A stretch of DNA of 64,000 nt from Rhizobium sp. Q54 (lineage in GTDB: Bacteria > Pseudomonadota > Alphaproteobacteria > Rhizobiales > Beijerinckiaceae): the NCBI GenBank assembly GCA_945878875.1, contig CAMCUC010000005.1:1-64000 (forward strand), written 5' to 3'. The notes below the pieces were generated by a model. It had not been told where the DNA came from, searched no databases, and saw nothing but the letters and a program-made list of their open reading frames with translations. Each line of letters opens with the position of its first letter. Position 1 is the stretch's first letter. The translations under genes were made by a program, and so were the position numbers. This document shows, piece after piece, positions 55,483-64,000 of this stretch.

Positions 55483-56436
55483 ATGTCAAAGCTGCCGTTC
55501 GGCGCCAATTTCAAGCGCGCGCAAATTTTGTGGGAATTGGGGCTGCACATTGCGGGCAATCCACAAACCCGATACGGCGGAGACCGGGATATGCGCATCT
55601 CCGTTGGCAGCGGCGCCGGGGAGGCGTTCCGGCCCTCGCTCAATTTGGCGACCGGCTCGGCGATCATGGCCTATGACGTGGCCCGCGGCGATGTCGATGC
55701 CGCCTTCGTCAATCCATCTGCTTTGCTGACGCAGGCCTGTCGCGGAACGGGCCTGTTCACGCGGCCGCTGCCGCTGCGTATCATCGCGTCTTATCCCAGC
55801 GTGGACCGGTTCGTGATCGCCATGCGCAAGGGGCTGGGCTTTACCTCGCTGCATGACGTGAAGAAGGCGCGCTATCCGCTGCGCGTGTCACTGCGCGAAG
55901 ACCCGACGCATTCAACGCTGGTGCTTGTGGCGCAATTGCTCGGGCATTACGGCATGAGCATCGCCGACATTGAAGCTTGGGGCGGCTGCGTCGTGCCTGC
56001 CGGTCCGCCCAACGACAAGCGCCGCATGGCGGGCATTTTCGACGGCACGCTTGACGCTGTATTTGACGAGGGCATCAGCTTGTGGATCGCGGAGGCGCTC
56101 GCCAATAATATGGCATTGATCCCCATCGAGTCCGACGCGTTTGAAGCCATGCAAGCCATCGGCTGGCGTAAAGTAGAGCTGAAAACCGGGCGCTTCTCCC
56201 ATTTGCCAGCCTATGACGCTTTCGACTTCAGCGGCTGGCCGCTCTACGCGCGCGCCGATCTTGCGGACGAGATAGCGTACAAAATCTGCGGCGCCTTCAA
56301 AGCCCGCCACGACGAGATGACATGGGAGGAAGGCACGCACGAAGGCCTGGCGCATTTGGGCATAGAGACCGACGCCACGCCAATGGACGTGCCGATGCAT
56401 CCGGGCGCGCAAAGGTGGTGGCGGGAGCAGGGGTGA
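55483..56436 (+). CDS. TAXI/NMT1-like solute-binding protein without signal peptide
   Basis: About 317 residues with a periplasmic-binding fold of the TAXI type: DMRISVGSGAGEAFRPSLNL near residue 34, VARGDVDAAFVNPSALLTQA and LRIIASYPSVDRFVIAM. It has no signal peptide or lipobox and no TRAP permease nearby, so it is probably cytosolic or a binding protein that has lost its transporter. GGGAGG ten bases before supports ATG 55483. Ligand unknown. Confidence 0.8.
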   Translation: MSKLPFGANFKRAQILWELGLHIAGNPQTRYGGDRDMRISVGSGAGEAFRPSLNLATGSAIMAYDVARGDVDAAFVNPSALLTQACRGTGLFTRPLPLRIIASYPSVDRFVIAMRKGLGFTSLHDVKKARYPLRVSLREDPTHSTLVLVAQLLGHYGMSIADIEAWGGCVVPAGPPNDKRRMAGIFDGTLDAVFDEGISLWIAEALANNMALIPIESDAFEAMQAIGWRKVELKTGRFSHLPAYDAFDFSGWPLYARADLADEIAYKICGAFKARHDEMTWEEGTHEGLAHLGIETDATPMDVPMHPGAQRWWREQG

Positions 56437-56592
56437 GCGATATCAGCGCAAAGCGACGCTGAACGCCCGCAGCCTGCGCTTGTCCTGAAGCGGCGCCAGC
56501 CCCATGTAAAGCACATGGCTGCGAGCTACTGGCCTGCCCCGCCTTGCGGTGCCGCGCCAGTCAATACGCCAGTTTTGCGAGAGGATGATTGC

Positions 56593-57090
56593 ATGACCCC
56601 TGAGCCCATGTCTCCTGAGCCAATGGATACCGGATTGTCTGCGCAGGATCGCGCCCAGATCGCCGAAGGGCTTTCGCGTTTGCTGGCCGACACCTACACG
56701 CTCTATTTGAAGACGCACAGTTTTCACTGGAACGTGACCGGGCCGATGTTCAACACGCTGCACCTCATGTTTGAGCAGCAATACAACGAGCTTGCGCTGG
56801 CCGTTGACTTGATCGCCGAGCGTATTCGTGCGTTGGGCGTTCACGCGCCGGGATCGTATCAGCAATATTCCGCTCTCACGTCCATCATCGAAGAGACCGG
56901 CGTTCCGTCCGCCGAAAAGATGATCCAGCAATTGGTTCAGGGGCAGGAGGCCGTCGTCAAAACCGCCCGCAGCATTTTCCCCCTTGCCGACAAGGCCGGC
57001 GACGAGCCCACCGCCGATCTGTTGACGCAGCGCATGCAGGTGCATGAAAAAACCGCATGGATGTTGCGCAGCATGATCGCGAAGGCCTGA
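56593..57090 (+). CDS. dps: Dps family DNA-protecting ferritin-like protein
   Basis: A 165-residue mini-ferritin that stores iron, detoxifies peroxide and may coat DNA. The ferroxidase region [20 protein letters not shown] near residues 40-60 and the following [20 protein letters not shown] carry the expected His, Asp and Glu ligands. The N-terminal tail is short and acidic, not Lys-rich, so DNA binding is uncertain. ATG 56593 is chosen; the frame is open upstream. Confidence 0.93.
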   Translation: MTPEPMSPEPMDTGLSAQDRAQIAEGLSRLLADTYTLYLKTHSFHWNVTGPMFNTLHLMFEQQYNELALAVDLIAERIRALGVHAPGSYQQYSALTSIIEETGVPSAEKMIQQLVQGQEAVVKTARSIFPLADKAGDEPTADLLTQRMQVHEKTAWMLRSMIAKA

Positions 57091-57129
57091 AGCTTTGAGG
57101 GGCGCGCACAACGCGTCCCTTTCAGGCTT

Positions 57130-57246
57130 TCAGCGCAGCCAGAATTTGATCACCAGCGCGACAACGCTCAGCGTCGAGACGCTGGCGGCCCAGATGGCGG
57201 CCATCCAAAGCAATTGCTTCCAGAGCGGGCGCTCATAACCGCTCAT
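57130..57246 (-). CDS. DUF2474-like small cytochrome bd-associated membrane protein
   Basis: A 38-residue protein, MSGYERPLWKQLLWMAAIWA then ASVSTLSVVALVIKFWLR, with one transmembrane helix and basic ends. Its ATG abuts the cydB stop codon (TAA-ATG). The RPLWKQLxW start and position fit DUF2474, a family of tiny subunits found with CIO-type cytochrome bd oxidases, comparable in role to CydX. Confidence 0.82.
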   Translation of the reverse strand: MSGYERPLWKQLLWMAAIWAASVSTLSVVALVIKFWLR

Positions 57247-58254
57247 TTAATGGTACCCGTGCGAGCCGACCTTGCCGCGAAAAACCCAGTACGACCAGAT
57301 TGTGTAGGCAAGAATGAGCGGCACTGTCAGCACGGCGCCGACAAGCATGAACGCCTGGCTGCGCGGTGCGGTGGCTGCGTCCCATATTGTGACGGCGCCG
57401 GGAATGACATAGGGAAACATGCTGATTCCCAACCCAATGAACGTAAGCAAAAACACGCCCAGCGTCAGGAAGAACGGGCTGGCTTCGGCGCCCTCGCGCA
57501 TCGCGCGCCAGAAGGCCCATGCCAGCGCCGCCGTGAGCACGGGCACTGGCGCGGTGGCCAGCACGTTGGGCATGTCAAACCAGCGGCTGACATAGGAGGG
57601 ATGCAGATAAAGCGTGGCCAGACTGACGAACACGATAGCGATGAGAATGGCGGGAAACAGAATCCATGCAAAACGTCGCGCGACGGGCTGCGCCTCGCCC
57701 TCCGTTTTCCAGATCAGCCAGGTGGCGCCTAGCAAAGCATAGCCCACAACGACGCTGGCGCCAGTGAGGACGCTGAAGGGCGTCAACCAGTCAAGCCAGC
57801 CTCCGGCATAGGCGCGATCAACGACTTTGACGCCTTGCAGCAACGCGCCAAGCGCGACGCCCTGAGCAAAGGCCGCGGTGGCCGAACCCGCCGTGAACGC
57901 GAAATCCCAAAACGCTCTGTGGCCGGGATCGCGCCAGCGAAAATCAAAGGCCACGCCGCGAAACACAAGGCCCAGCAACATTGCGATGATCGGCGGATAA
58001 AGCGCGGGCAACACGATGGCGTAGGCCAGCGGAAAGGCCGCCAGCAGGCCGCCGCCGCCCAGCACCAGCCACGTTTCGTTGCCGTCCCAAACCGGGGCGA
58101 TGGAATTCATGGCCTGATCGCGACTGTCTCCAACCTTGAAGGCCGAGAATAGAATCCCGATCCCGAGATCAAACCCGTCAAGGACAACATAGGCGAACAC
58201 GGCGAAAGCGATGATGAACGCCCAGACGATGGTGAGGTCAATGGCCAGCGTCAT
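57247..58254 (-). CDS. cydB: cytochrome bd-type (CIO) quinol oxidase subunit II
   Basis: A 335-residue integral membrane subunit with about nine helices. The N-terminal VWAFIIAFAVFAYVVLDGFD and GIGILFSAFKVGDSRDQAMN, then SIAPVWDGNETWLVLGGGGL, are hallmark CydB sequences. It forms the heterodimer with CydA in a terminal oxidase with high oxygen affinity and often cyanide resistance. It starts 4 bp after the original end of cydA. Confidence 0.95.
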   Translation of the reverse strand: MTLAIDLTIVWAFIIAFAVFAYVVLDGFDLGIGILFSAFKVGDSRDQAMNSIAPVWDGNETWLVLGGGGLLAAFPLAYAIVLPALYPPIIAMLLGLVFRGVAFDFRWRDPGHRAFWDFAFTAGSATAAFAQGVALGALLQGVKVVDRAYAGGWLDWLTPFSVLTGASVVVGYALLGATWLIWKTEGEAQPVARRFAWILFPAILIAIVFVSLATLYLHPSYVSRWFDMPNVLATAPVPVLTAALAWAFWRAMREGAEASPFFLTLGVFLLTFIGLGISMFPYVIPGAVTIWDAATAPRSQAFMLVGAVLTVPLILAYTIWSYWVFRGKVGSHGYH

Positions 58255-58258
58255 CGCT

Positions 58259-59668
58259 CTACTCCGAAGTCATAGATGGGTGGGACGGCGTCAACGGCGT
58301 CGCAAGGCCTGCGGTGCGAATGGGGCCTGGCTCACGCACGGGCACGCCCGCCGGATCGGCGGCCATCAGTTTGAGCAGGTAGAGCGTGCCCGCGCCGAAC
58401 ACGAAGAAATACACGATGACAAAAGCGATCAGCGAGGCCGCGACGGCCGGCGTCGCTAAAGGCGCCACGCTCTGGGCCGTCGTCAGCAATCCGTAGATTG
58501 TATAGGGCTGGCGCCCAACCTCCGTAGTAATCCAGCCCGCCAGCACCGCCACATAGCCCGAAGGCCCCATGACGAGCGCAAAGCGCAGCAGCAGCGGCAT
58601 GTCGTAGAGCCTTGAGCGAAAGCGCGCTTAAAGGCTCAGCAGCCCAAGGCCCAGCATCGCCATGCCCAGCCCCACCATAATGCGGAAGGCGTAGAAAACG
58701 AGCGTTACCGGAGGCTGCTTGTCGGGATCAATCGTATCAAGCCCCGCCATTGGCGCATTCCGGTCATGCTTGAGGATCAGCGACGACGCCTTGGGAATTT
58801 GAATGGCGTAATCAATGCGCTTCTCGGCCTCGTTGGGAATCCCGAACAGGATCAACGGCGCCCCGTCCGGATAGCTCTTGTAATGGCCCTCCATCGCCAT
58901 GACCTTTGCGGGCTGGTGCTCAAGCGTGTTCAACCCATGCAGATCGCCCAGCACGATTTGCACGGGCGCGGCGATTGCCACCATCCACATCGCCATCGAG
59001 AACATGGTGCGCGCGTGGACGTTGGCGGAATCCTTGAGAAGGCGCCATGCGCCCACGGCCCCAACCGTCAGCGCGGTGGTGAGATAGGCCGCCGTGATCG
59101 TGTGCGTGAGGCGATAGGGGAAGCTCGGGTTGAAAATGATCGCCCACCACGAAGGCCCGGGCAGAAACTGGCCGTTCTCGCCCATCTCGAAGCCCGTGGG
59201 CGTATGCATCCAGCTATTGGCCGACAAAATCCAGAATGCGGAAATGAAGGTGCCGAGTGCGACAAGGCAGGTGGCGGTGAAGTGCAGCTTCTTACCGACT
59301 TTCTCCATGCCAAAAAGCATCACGCCCAGAAAACCGGCCTCAAGGAAAAACGCGGTGAGCACTTCATAGGCCATCAAAGGCCCGATCACCGGACCGGCCT
59401 TGTCGGAAAACACCGACCAATTCGTTCCAAACTGGTAGGACATCACAATGCCCGAGACGACGCCCATCGCGAAAGCCACGGCGAAAATCTTGCGCCAGAA
59501 TTTAAACAAATCCAGATAAACTGATCTATCCGTCCATAACCAAAGCCCCTCCAGTACGGCGAGAAAGCTCGCCAGTCCGATCGTGAGGGCGGGAAAAATA
59601 AAATGAAAACTGACCGTGAAAGCGAACTGGATGCGCGCCAGCATGAGAGCGTCAAAATGATCAAACAT
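58259..59668 (-). pseudogene. cydA: cytochrome bd quinol oxidase subunit I interrupted by an in-frame stop
   Basis: The reading frame from ATG 59668 runs to 58259, with one TAA at 58628-58630 (codon 347 of 469). Before it lie His22 in VSFHFIFPALTIG, the quinol-loop region and the Met haem ligand in FYAFRIMVGLG. After it, in the same frame, come ARFRSRLYD, GPSGYVAVLAGWITTEVGRQ and the last helices. Homologues usually have an aromatic at this spot (LSxYxRxR type), so a single TAT/TAC to TAA change explains it. Without read-through the protein lacks its last helices. The short quinol loop is of the CIO type. Confidence 0.88.
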
Positions 59669-60206
59669 ACTTGTGCTCCTGCGCGGATCCCGCGTTTGGG
59701 CGACCATCAAGCTGCGGTTCGAAACCACCAGATTGCGCCGCAAACCGCTTCATGACGACGATAGTAAACGTCGCATCGGCAACGGCGACCTAGTGAAGCC
59801 ATCGACGACGAACCGGCGCAGTTAGTCCTCAAACGACATAAAATGAGATGCTAAAGCGATAATTCGAAGCCAGATTTATTAGTTTTATCTTATATACTGC
59901 AGAAGCTGGTCCCGTCAAGTTTTCGCTCTGCCTGAAATGACGGCGAAACGTCGCAGCGCAAAGCCGTCATCAGAATAGTGTTGGAGGCGAGCGCTCAACG
60001 CACCCAAGCAGTCAATGTCGATCCTTTCATTTGATAGCCACCTTTGTGTCAGGTCTGTTAAGTCATGCCCGTGTCGTAATTCGTGAATAGCGGTACGGGA
60101 CAATTGTCGCGCGCTGACCGTTGAAATTTCTGGCCTTAAACCAAGCTGTCAGGCTATATCCGGCAACGCTCTAATGGACTTTCAGTTTCAATCAGGCGTC
60201 GGGCGA
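59669..60206. other. intergenic region upstream of cydA and the DUF1045 gene
   Basis: About 540 bp. From 59820 to 59910 it is markedly AT-rich (TTTATTAGTTTTATCTTATA) and is the probable promoter zone for the two divergent units. A minus-strand open frame of about 62 codons from TTG 60103 to 59915 (HELRHGHDLTDLTQRWLSNE) has no recognised family and poor codon use; I do not call it. No FNR-type TTGAT-N4-ATCAA box was found by eye. Confidence 0.5.
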
Positions 60207-60884
60207 ATGCGATACGCAATTTATTATCTTCCGCCATCTGATAGCGCGCTCTGGCGTTTTGGCTGTTCCGTGATCGGCTATGATTCATCGAGCGGTGAGG
60301 ATGTTAAATCCTGCGTCCCTGCTTTCGACATGAAACCATTGACGACAGAGCCGGCGCGGTATGGTTTTCACGCCACTCTCAAGGCCCCGTTTCGGCTGGC
60401 GGAAGACGTGTCTGAGCCTGATCTCATTGCAGCCATGACGGCGTTTGCGCGTGCGCAGGCGCCGGTGGATTTGGGGTATCTGGCGGTGAAGCGCATTGCC
60501 GGATTTATTGCGCTGGCCCCGAAAACGCCCCCATCGCAGCTGGGGGATTTCGCCGCGCTTTGCGTTCAAACATTTGATGAGTTCCGCGCGCCAATGAACG
60601 CCGATGAACGGCTGCGTCGATTAAGGGCGCCTTTGACATACAGCCAGCAGCGCTATCTTGATCGTTGGGGTTATCCCTATGTGCTGGATGAATTTCGCTT
60701 TCACATGACGCTGACCGACAGCTTGCCCGACGATGTGTCGGAGCCTTTGAGACAGGCCCTTCATCAAATATATGCGCCAATCGACGTCGCGCATATTATC
60801 AATGATATTTCATTGTGTGGGCAGTCGCAGCCCAATGAGCGCTTCCGCGAGATTGCGCGTTTCAGGCTTCAATCTGCGGGCTGA
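60207..60884 (+). CDS. DUF1045 phosphonate-metabolism protein (2H phosphoesterase fold)
   Basis: A 225-residue protein of the DUF1045 family, found next to C-P lyase genes. The two HxT motifs of the 2H phosphoesterase fold are RYGFHATLKAPF near residue 50 and FRFHMTLTDSL near 160. A role in hydrolysing a cyclic phosphate (5-phosphoribosyl 1,2-cyclic phosphate type) during phosphonate use is the usual proposal. It converges on phnN with a 23-bp overlap of the ends. ATG 60207 (MRYAIYYLPP) begins the conserved part; an ATG at 60174 is in frame. Confidence 0.88.
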   Translation: MRYAIYYLPPSDSALWRFGCSVIGYDSSSGEDVKSCVPAFDMKPLTTEPARYGFHATLKAPFRLAEDVSEPDLIAAMTAFARAQAPVDLGYLAVKRIAGFIALAPKTPPSQLGDFAALCVQTFDEFRAPMNADERLRRLRAPLTYSQQRYLDRWGYPYVLDEFRFHMTLTDSLPDDVSEPLRQALHQIYAPIDVAHIINDISLCGQSQPNERFREIARFRLQSAG

Positions 60885-61467
60885 TCGTCACCAGAAAATC
60901 AAGCAAGGTTCGCGCAGTGTCTTCAGGGGTTCCTGAATTATCAAGAATTAAGTCCGCATCGCTTTCCGCAAAAGAATCTACGGTGCGCGCAAGGCGGGCG
61001 CGAATGTCGCTTTCATTTTCACGGCCACGCCGGGCAATTCGTTGCGCCCTCATTTCAAGCGGCGCCCTCACAAGAACGATTCTTGATCGGTGAAAGGCCG
61101 CCCGCACCTGCCCGATCACCGCGCGCGATATATTGACCACGACAATTTTGCCCGCCACAATCTCGCTACGAACCGAGACCGGAACGGCATAGTCAAGGCC
61201 ATGAGCGGACCATGACAGTGCGAAGGCGCCAGCTAATTTTTGCGCTTCAAAATTACGCTTGTCGATCTCGATCAATTCTTCGGAAGCATCGGAGCACCGC
61301 GTTATAATACGCTTTGGAAACAGGAAGCCCTCCCTGGCGCCGATCTGCGAACGAAGATGAGATAAAACCGTGTCTTTGCCGACGCCGCTTGGGCCAACGA
61401 CGGCGACGAAGACGCCTGGTTGCAGTGACGTTTCAGAATACGCGAACGCCGTCACGGTAAACCTCAC
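60862..61467 (-). CDS. phnN: ribose 1,5-bisphosphokinase
   Basis: Converts ribose 1,5-bisphosphate to PRPP at the end of the C-P lyase pathway; about 201 residues. The P-loop is VVGPSGVGKDTVLSHLR near residues 23-39, and the guanylate-kinase-like LVRAPLEMRAQRIARRGREN is near 135. The likely start is GTG 61467, 35 bp inside the end of phnM; there is no ATG near. Confidence 0.92.
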   Translation of the reverse strand: MRFTVTAFAYSETSLQPGVFVAVVGPSGVGKDTVLSHLRSQIGAREGFLFPKRIITRCSDASEELIEIDKRNFEAQKLAGAFALSWSAHGLDYAVPVSVRSEIVAGKIVVVNISRAVIGQVRAAFHRSRIVLVRAPLEMRAQRIARRGRENESDIRARLARTVDSFAESDADLILDNSGTPEDTARTLLDFLVTISPQIEA

Positions 61468-62575
61468 GAACGATGGGACCCTTATCCTGATTTATAATAC
61501 GCACGAGATCTGCGGCCTGCCCAATGGCGATTTCGCCACGATCATGGATGTTGGCTGCTCTGGCGGGATTGTAACTGATTGTGCGGATCGCGCGCGGCAA
61601 TCCATAGCCCTTGATGCGTTGCGCCAGACCAAACGCGCCCATGAGCAGGCTTGCGGGCACATAATCAGACGAGAGAATATCGAGTAAACCCTCGCGCGCC
61701 AGCGCCTCGGCGGCAACATTGCCCGAATGCGAACCGCCGCGCACAACGTTCGGCGCGCCCATAAGCACTGATATACCGGCCTCGTGCGACAAGCGCGCGG
61801 CCAGAACCGACGTCGGGAATTCCGCGAGGCTGACCCGGTCCGCGATGGATTCTTCCACATGCCCGGAATTGGTGTCGTCATGACTGGCAATCGCCACGCC
61901 GCCGTTATGGGCCATAGCTACCAGCGCCGCGCGGTGTCTCGTGTAATTCTTTGCAAAGAGCTCGCGCTTGCGGTCCATCAGTTTTTGAAGGTGAGTCTCG
62001 GGAAGACCGGACTTTCCGCCATAATAGGTCTTCCATGCCTCGATGCTCGCAAATTGCCGCGCGCCCGGCGTGTGATCCATAAGAGACATCAGGTCGACCT
62101 GATATGCATTTATAACGTCCGCAGCAGCTTCAACGGCGTCTTCAGCGCATATCTCGCAGCGCAAATGCGTGCGGTGGCGCGCTCTCAAAACGCCTTCATC
62201 TGCAGCGGCGGCGATTTCACCAACAAGATTCGAGGCATCGTTGCGCGCAGCGACATAATCGGCGTCGTTACCCACGCGTACCGAATCAAAGACCGTTGTG
62301 ATTCCTGACGCAACCATCTGCGCATCATAGGCGACGATGGACATGCGCGCGGGCCAATCGACCTTTGGCCGCGGACGTAGATGGCTCTCGAGATGGTCGG
62401 TATGAAGCTCAACGAATCCAGGCGCGAGAATATCGCCGCGGCAATCCAGGCCCCGCTCCGGCGCGCGCCCCTCGCCCATGTCGACGATCAGTCCGCCATC
62501 AACAGCAATCCAGCCCTGAAATTCGGAATCGCGCAGCACAATGTGGGCGTTTTCAAATAGCGATGTTTCAGTCAC
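61433..62575 (-). CDS. phnM: alpha-D-ribose 1-methylphosphonate 5-triphosphate diphosphatase
   Basis: Amidohydrolase of 380 residues that removes pyrophosphate from the triphosphate intermediate in phosphonate breakdown. The metal motif is GFVELHTDHLESH near residue 58, with SLMDHTPGARQF near 187 and IASHDDTN near 235. The start is GTG 62575 overlapping the phnL stop (GTGACTGA). Confidence 0.94.
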   Translation of the reverse strand: MTETSLFENAHIVLRDSEFQGWIAVDGGLIVDMGEGRAPERGLDCRGDILAPGFVELHTDHLESHLRPRPKVDWPARMSIVAYDAQMVASGITTVFDSVRVGNDADYVAARNDASNLVGEIAAAADEGVLRARHRTHLRCEICAEDAVEAAADVINAYQVDLMSLMDHTPGARQFASIEAWKTYYGGKSGLPETHLQKLMDRKRELFAKNYTRHRAALVAMAHNGGVAIASHDDTNSGHVEESIADRVSLAEFPTSVLAARLSHEAGISVLMGAPNVVRGGSHSGNVAAEALAREGLLDILSSDYVPASLLMGAFGLAQRIKGYGLPRAIRTISYNPARAANIHDRGEIAIGQAADLVRIINQDKGPIVREVYRDGVRVF

Positions 62576-63296
62576 AGACTTCGCTCCGCTCGACGGGCTG
62601 AATTTCGACGTTACGGTCGGCCACTTTGTCGCGCACGGACGCATCGTGAAACACGCCAAGGATCGCTGCGCCGGCAGCTTTGCGTTCCCTGATAAGCTCG
62701 ACGACCGCTGCGCTGTTAACAGCGTCCAGCGAGGCTGTCGGCTCATCAAGCAACATGACGGGACGATGGGCGGCAAACCCGCGCGCTATGTTGACGCGCT
62801 GCTGCTCGCCGCCTGAAAATGTCGCCGGCGGAAGCCCCCAGAGACGTTCGGGAAGGTTGAGGCGGGCAAGCAAAGACCGGGCGCGCGCCTGGGCCTCGTC
62901 CTCGTCGCAGCCGTCCTCGCGGGCGCTGGCTGCGATCACGTCAATGCAGGCGACCCGGGGTATGACGCGCAGAAATTGGCTGACATATCCAAGCGTGGAA
63001 CTGCGAAGCGCAAGCACCTCAAGGGGACCAGCTTTGGCGACATCGACAAAGTCTGCGCCTGCCCGCACGAGAACTGAGCCCGAGCTGGTGAGATAACTTC
63101 CGAAGATCATCTTCAGGATCGATGATTTGCCCGTACCGGAGGGCCCGTTCAGCGCGACGCATTCGCCTGCATTCACATGCAGCGTCAAACTCGAGACGAC
63201 AGGCAGGTACATTCCTCCCCGCAGGTGAAGCGTGAAAGTTTTCGAGACGTTTTCAATACGAAGCATTTCCGCAGCAGCGCTTTGCATGATCGTCAT
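62568..63296 (-). CDS. phnL: phosphonate C-P lyase system protein PhnL (ABC-type ATPase)
   Basis: A 242-residue ABC ATPase-like subunit. Walker A is GPSGTGKSS, signature FSGGEQQRVNIARGF and Walker B MLLDEPTASLD. It begins LRIENVSKTFTLHLRGGMYL, as PhnL proteins do. PhnK and PhnL associate with the C-P lyase core and are not membrane transporters. ATGA overlap with phnK. Confidence 0.94.
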   Translation of the reverse strand: MTIMQSAAAEMLRIENVSKTFTLHLRGGMYLPVVSSLTLHVNAGECVALNGPSGTGKSSILKMIFGSYLTSSGSVLVRAGADFVDVAKAGPLEVLALRSSTLGYVSQFLRVIPRVACIDVIAASAREDGCDEDEAQARARSLLARLNLPERLWGLPPATFSGGEQQRVNIARGFAAHRPVMLLDEPTASLDAVNSAAVVELIRERKAAGAAILGVFHDASVRDKVADRNVEIQPVERSEVCD

Positions 63297-64000
63297 ACCT
63301 GAAGCACAGAAGATACGAGCAATTGCGTATAGGGATCTTGCGGATCTTCGAGCACCTGATCGGCAAGCCCGATTTCTACAATACGTCCCTGCCGCATCAC
63401 GGCGATGCGATGCGACAGCAAGCGCGCGACCGCAAGATCGTGGGTGACTATGACGATGGAAAGGCCAGTCTCAGCGACAAGACCGCGAATGAGATCAAGA
63501 AGTCGCGCCTGTACGGAAACGTCAAGGCCGCCGGTGGGTTCATCCATGAACACAAGACGCGGCCTCGTCACCATGTTTCGCGCAATCTGCAAACGTTGGC
63601 GCATGCCGCCCGAGAATGTCGTGGGCGCATCGTCCATTCTATCGCCGCTTATTTCAACGCGGGCAAGCCAGTCCTGCGCTTCGTTACGAATCTTGCCGTA
63701 ATGACGCCAGCCTACAGCCATCAAGCGTTCACCGACATTGCCACCAGCTGAAACATTCATGCGCAGTCCAAGACGTGCATCCTGCTGAATAAAGCCCCAT
63801 TCCGTGCGTAAAAGAATACGCCTCTCCATTTCTGATAAATGGTCGAGATCTACGCTGATGCCGTCGCGGCGCCGATAGCGCAGCGATCCGGTTGTGCTAT
63901 CAAGCTGCGTAGACATGAGACCAAGAAGCGTTGACTTGCCGGAGCCCGACTCGCCAACGATGGCCAGAACTTCGCCCTCATGCAGATCAAGATCAATCGC
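63293..64000 (-). CDS. phnK: phosphonate C-P lyase system protein PhnK (partial, 5' end outside window)
   Basis: The last 235 codons and the stop are present; the start lies beyond 64000. At the window edge the frame reads DLDLHEGEVLAIVGESGSGKS, the Walker A of an ABC ATPase, then RTEWGFIQQDARLGLRMNVS, FSGGMRQRLQIARNM and VFMDEPTGGLDVSVQARLLD. PhnK is the ATPase that binds the PhnGHIJ core. The rest of the cluster (phnG-H-I-J) is expected further right on the minus strand. Confidence 0.94.
   Translation of the reverse strand, partial: AIDLDLHEGEVLAIVGESGSGKSTLLGLMSTQLDSTTGSLRYRRRDGISVDLDHLSEMERRILLRTEWGFIQQDARLGLRMNVSAGGNVGERLMAVGWRHYGKIRNEAQDWLARVEISGDRMDDAPTTFSGGMRQRLQIARNMVTRPRLVFMDEPTGGLDVSVQARLLDLIRGLVAETGLSIVIVTHDLAVARLLSHRIAVMRQGRIVEIGLADQVLEDPQDPYTQLLVSSVLQV

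Noticed and set aside
59915..60103. 62-codon minus-strand frame starting at TTG
   Set aside because: No ribosome site, rare start codon, no recognised family and low third-position GC for this genome.

Overview
The window is a chromosomal segment of a GC-rich alphaproteobacterium, most likely order Hyphomicrobiales (Rhizobiales). The evidence is a Ros/MucR zinc-finger regulator, an exact CtrA-type box (TTAA-N7-TTAAC), Omp25-like porins, a dihydroorotase-like PyrC lacking the zinc-binding HxH (the alphaproteobacterial type, from my knowledge of the family), a split-type glycyl-tRNA synthetase alpha gene, and palindromic dispersed repeats of the kind common in this order. I cannot name the genus. 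I see no rRNA, tRNA, CRISPR array, insertion sequence or prophage.

Layout. 1-13.5 kb is housekeeping: topA (minus strand), the pyrB - inactive-type pyrC - plsY - dprA run, a CinA-like domain protein, xanthine phosphoribosyltransferase, a double CDGSH Fe-S protein, glyQ, a TrmN6-type methyltransferase, DUF2007 and polyprenyl diphosphate synthase. 13.5-22.3 kb holds mucR, an oligopeptidase B with a histone-like tail, an isochorismatase-family hydrolase, sodB, two tandem cysteine-rich porins and a chemoreceptor. 22.3-27.6 kb is envelope and cofactor metabolism (a ChbG/HpnK deacetylase, a GT2 glycosyltransferase, murJ, panC-panB). 27.7-33.5 kb is a complete branched-chain-amino-acid-type ABC transporter followed by a MetE-C-like methyltransferase. 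33.6-40 kb carries a TerC-like protein, a lipoprotein hydrolase, an SGNH protein bracketed by two copies of a palindromic repeat, thrS and a BrnT/BrnA toxin-antitoxin pair.

40.0-46.7 kb is a three-gene minus-strand operon: DUF2126 putative amidoligase with transglutaminase domains, circularly permuted ATP-grasp plus alpha-E protein, and a second transglutaminase. It is a predicted peptide-tagging or peptide-synthesis system with no known product, and the best candidate here for undescribed biochemistry. 47-56.4 kb is accessory: a PQQ-type sugar dehydrogenase, a 39-residue membrane protein behind the CtrA box, remains of an RND/MMPL transporter, an MFS exporter, an orphan Bug/TctC-type binding protein with a bicupin, an SSS-family symporter, a DUF305 gene with two apparently compensating frameshifts, and an orphan TAXI-like protein. 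56.5-59.7 kb has dps and a cytochrome bd (CIO-type) operon whose cydA is broken by one in-frame TAA. The right edge (60.2-64 kb) is the end of a C-P lyase cluster (phnK-L-M-N, with a DUF1045 gene convergent to phnN); it continues beyond the window.

Coordination visible in the sequence: translationally coupled overlaps (ptrB/isochorismatase, livH/M/G/F, panC/panB, ATP-grasp/transglutaminase, phnK/L/M/N), a hairpin after the ABC binding-protein gene, several intrinsic terminators, and at least three families of dispersed palindromes sitting mostly at gene ends.
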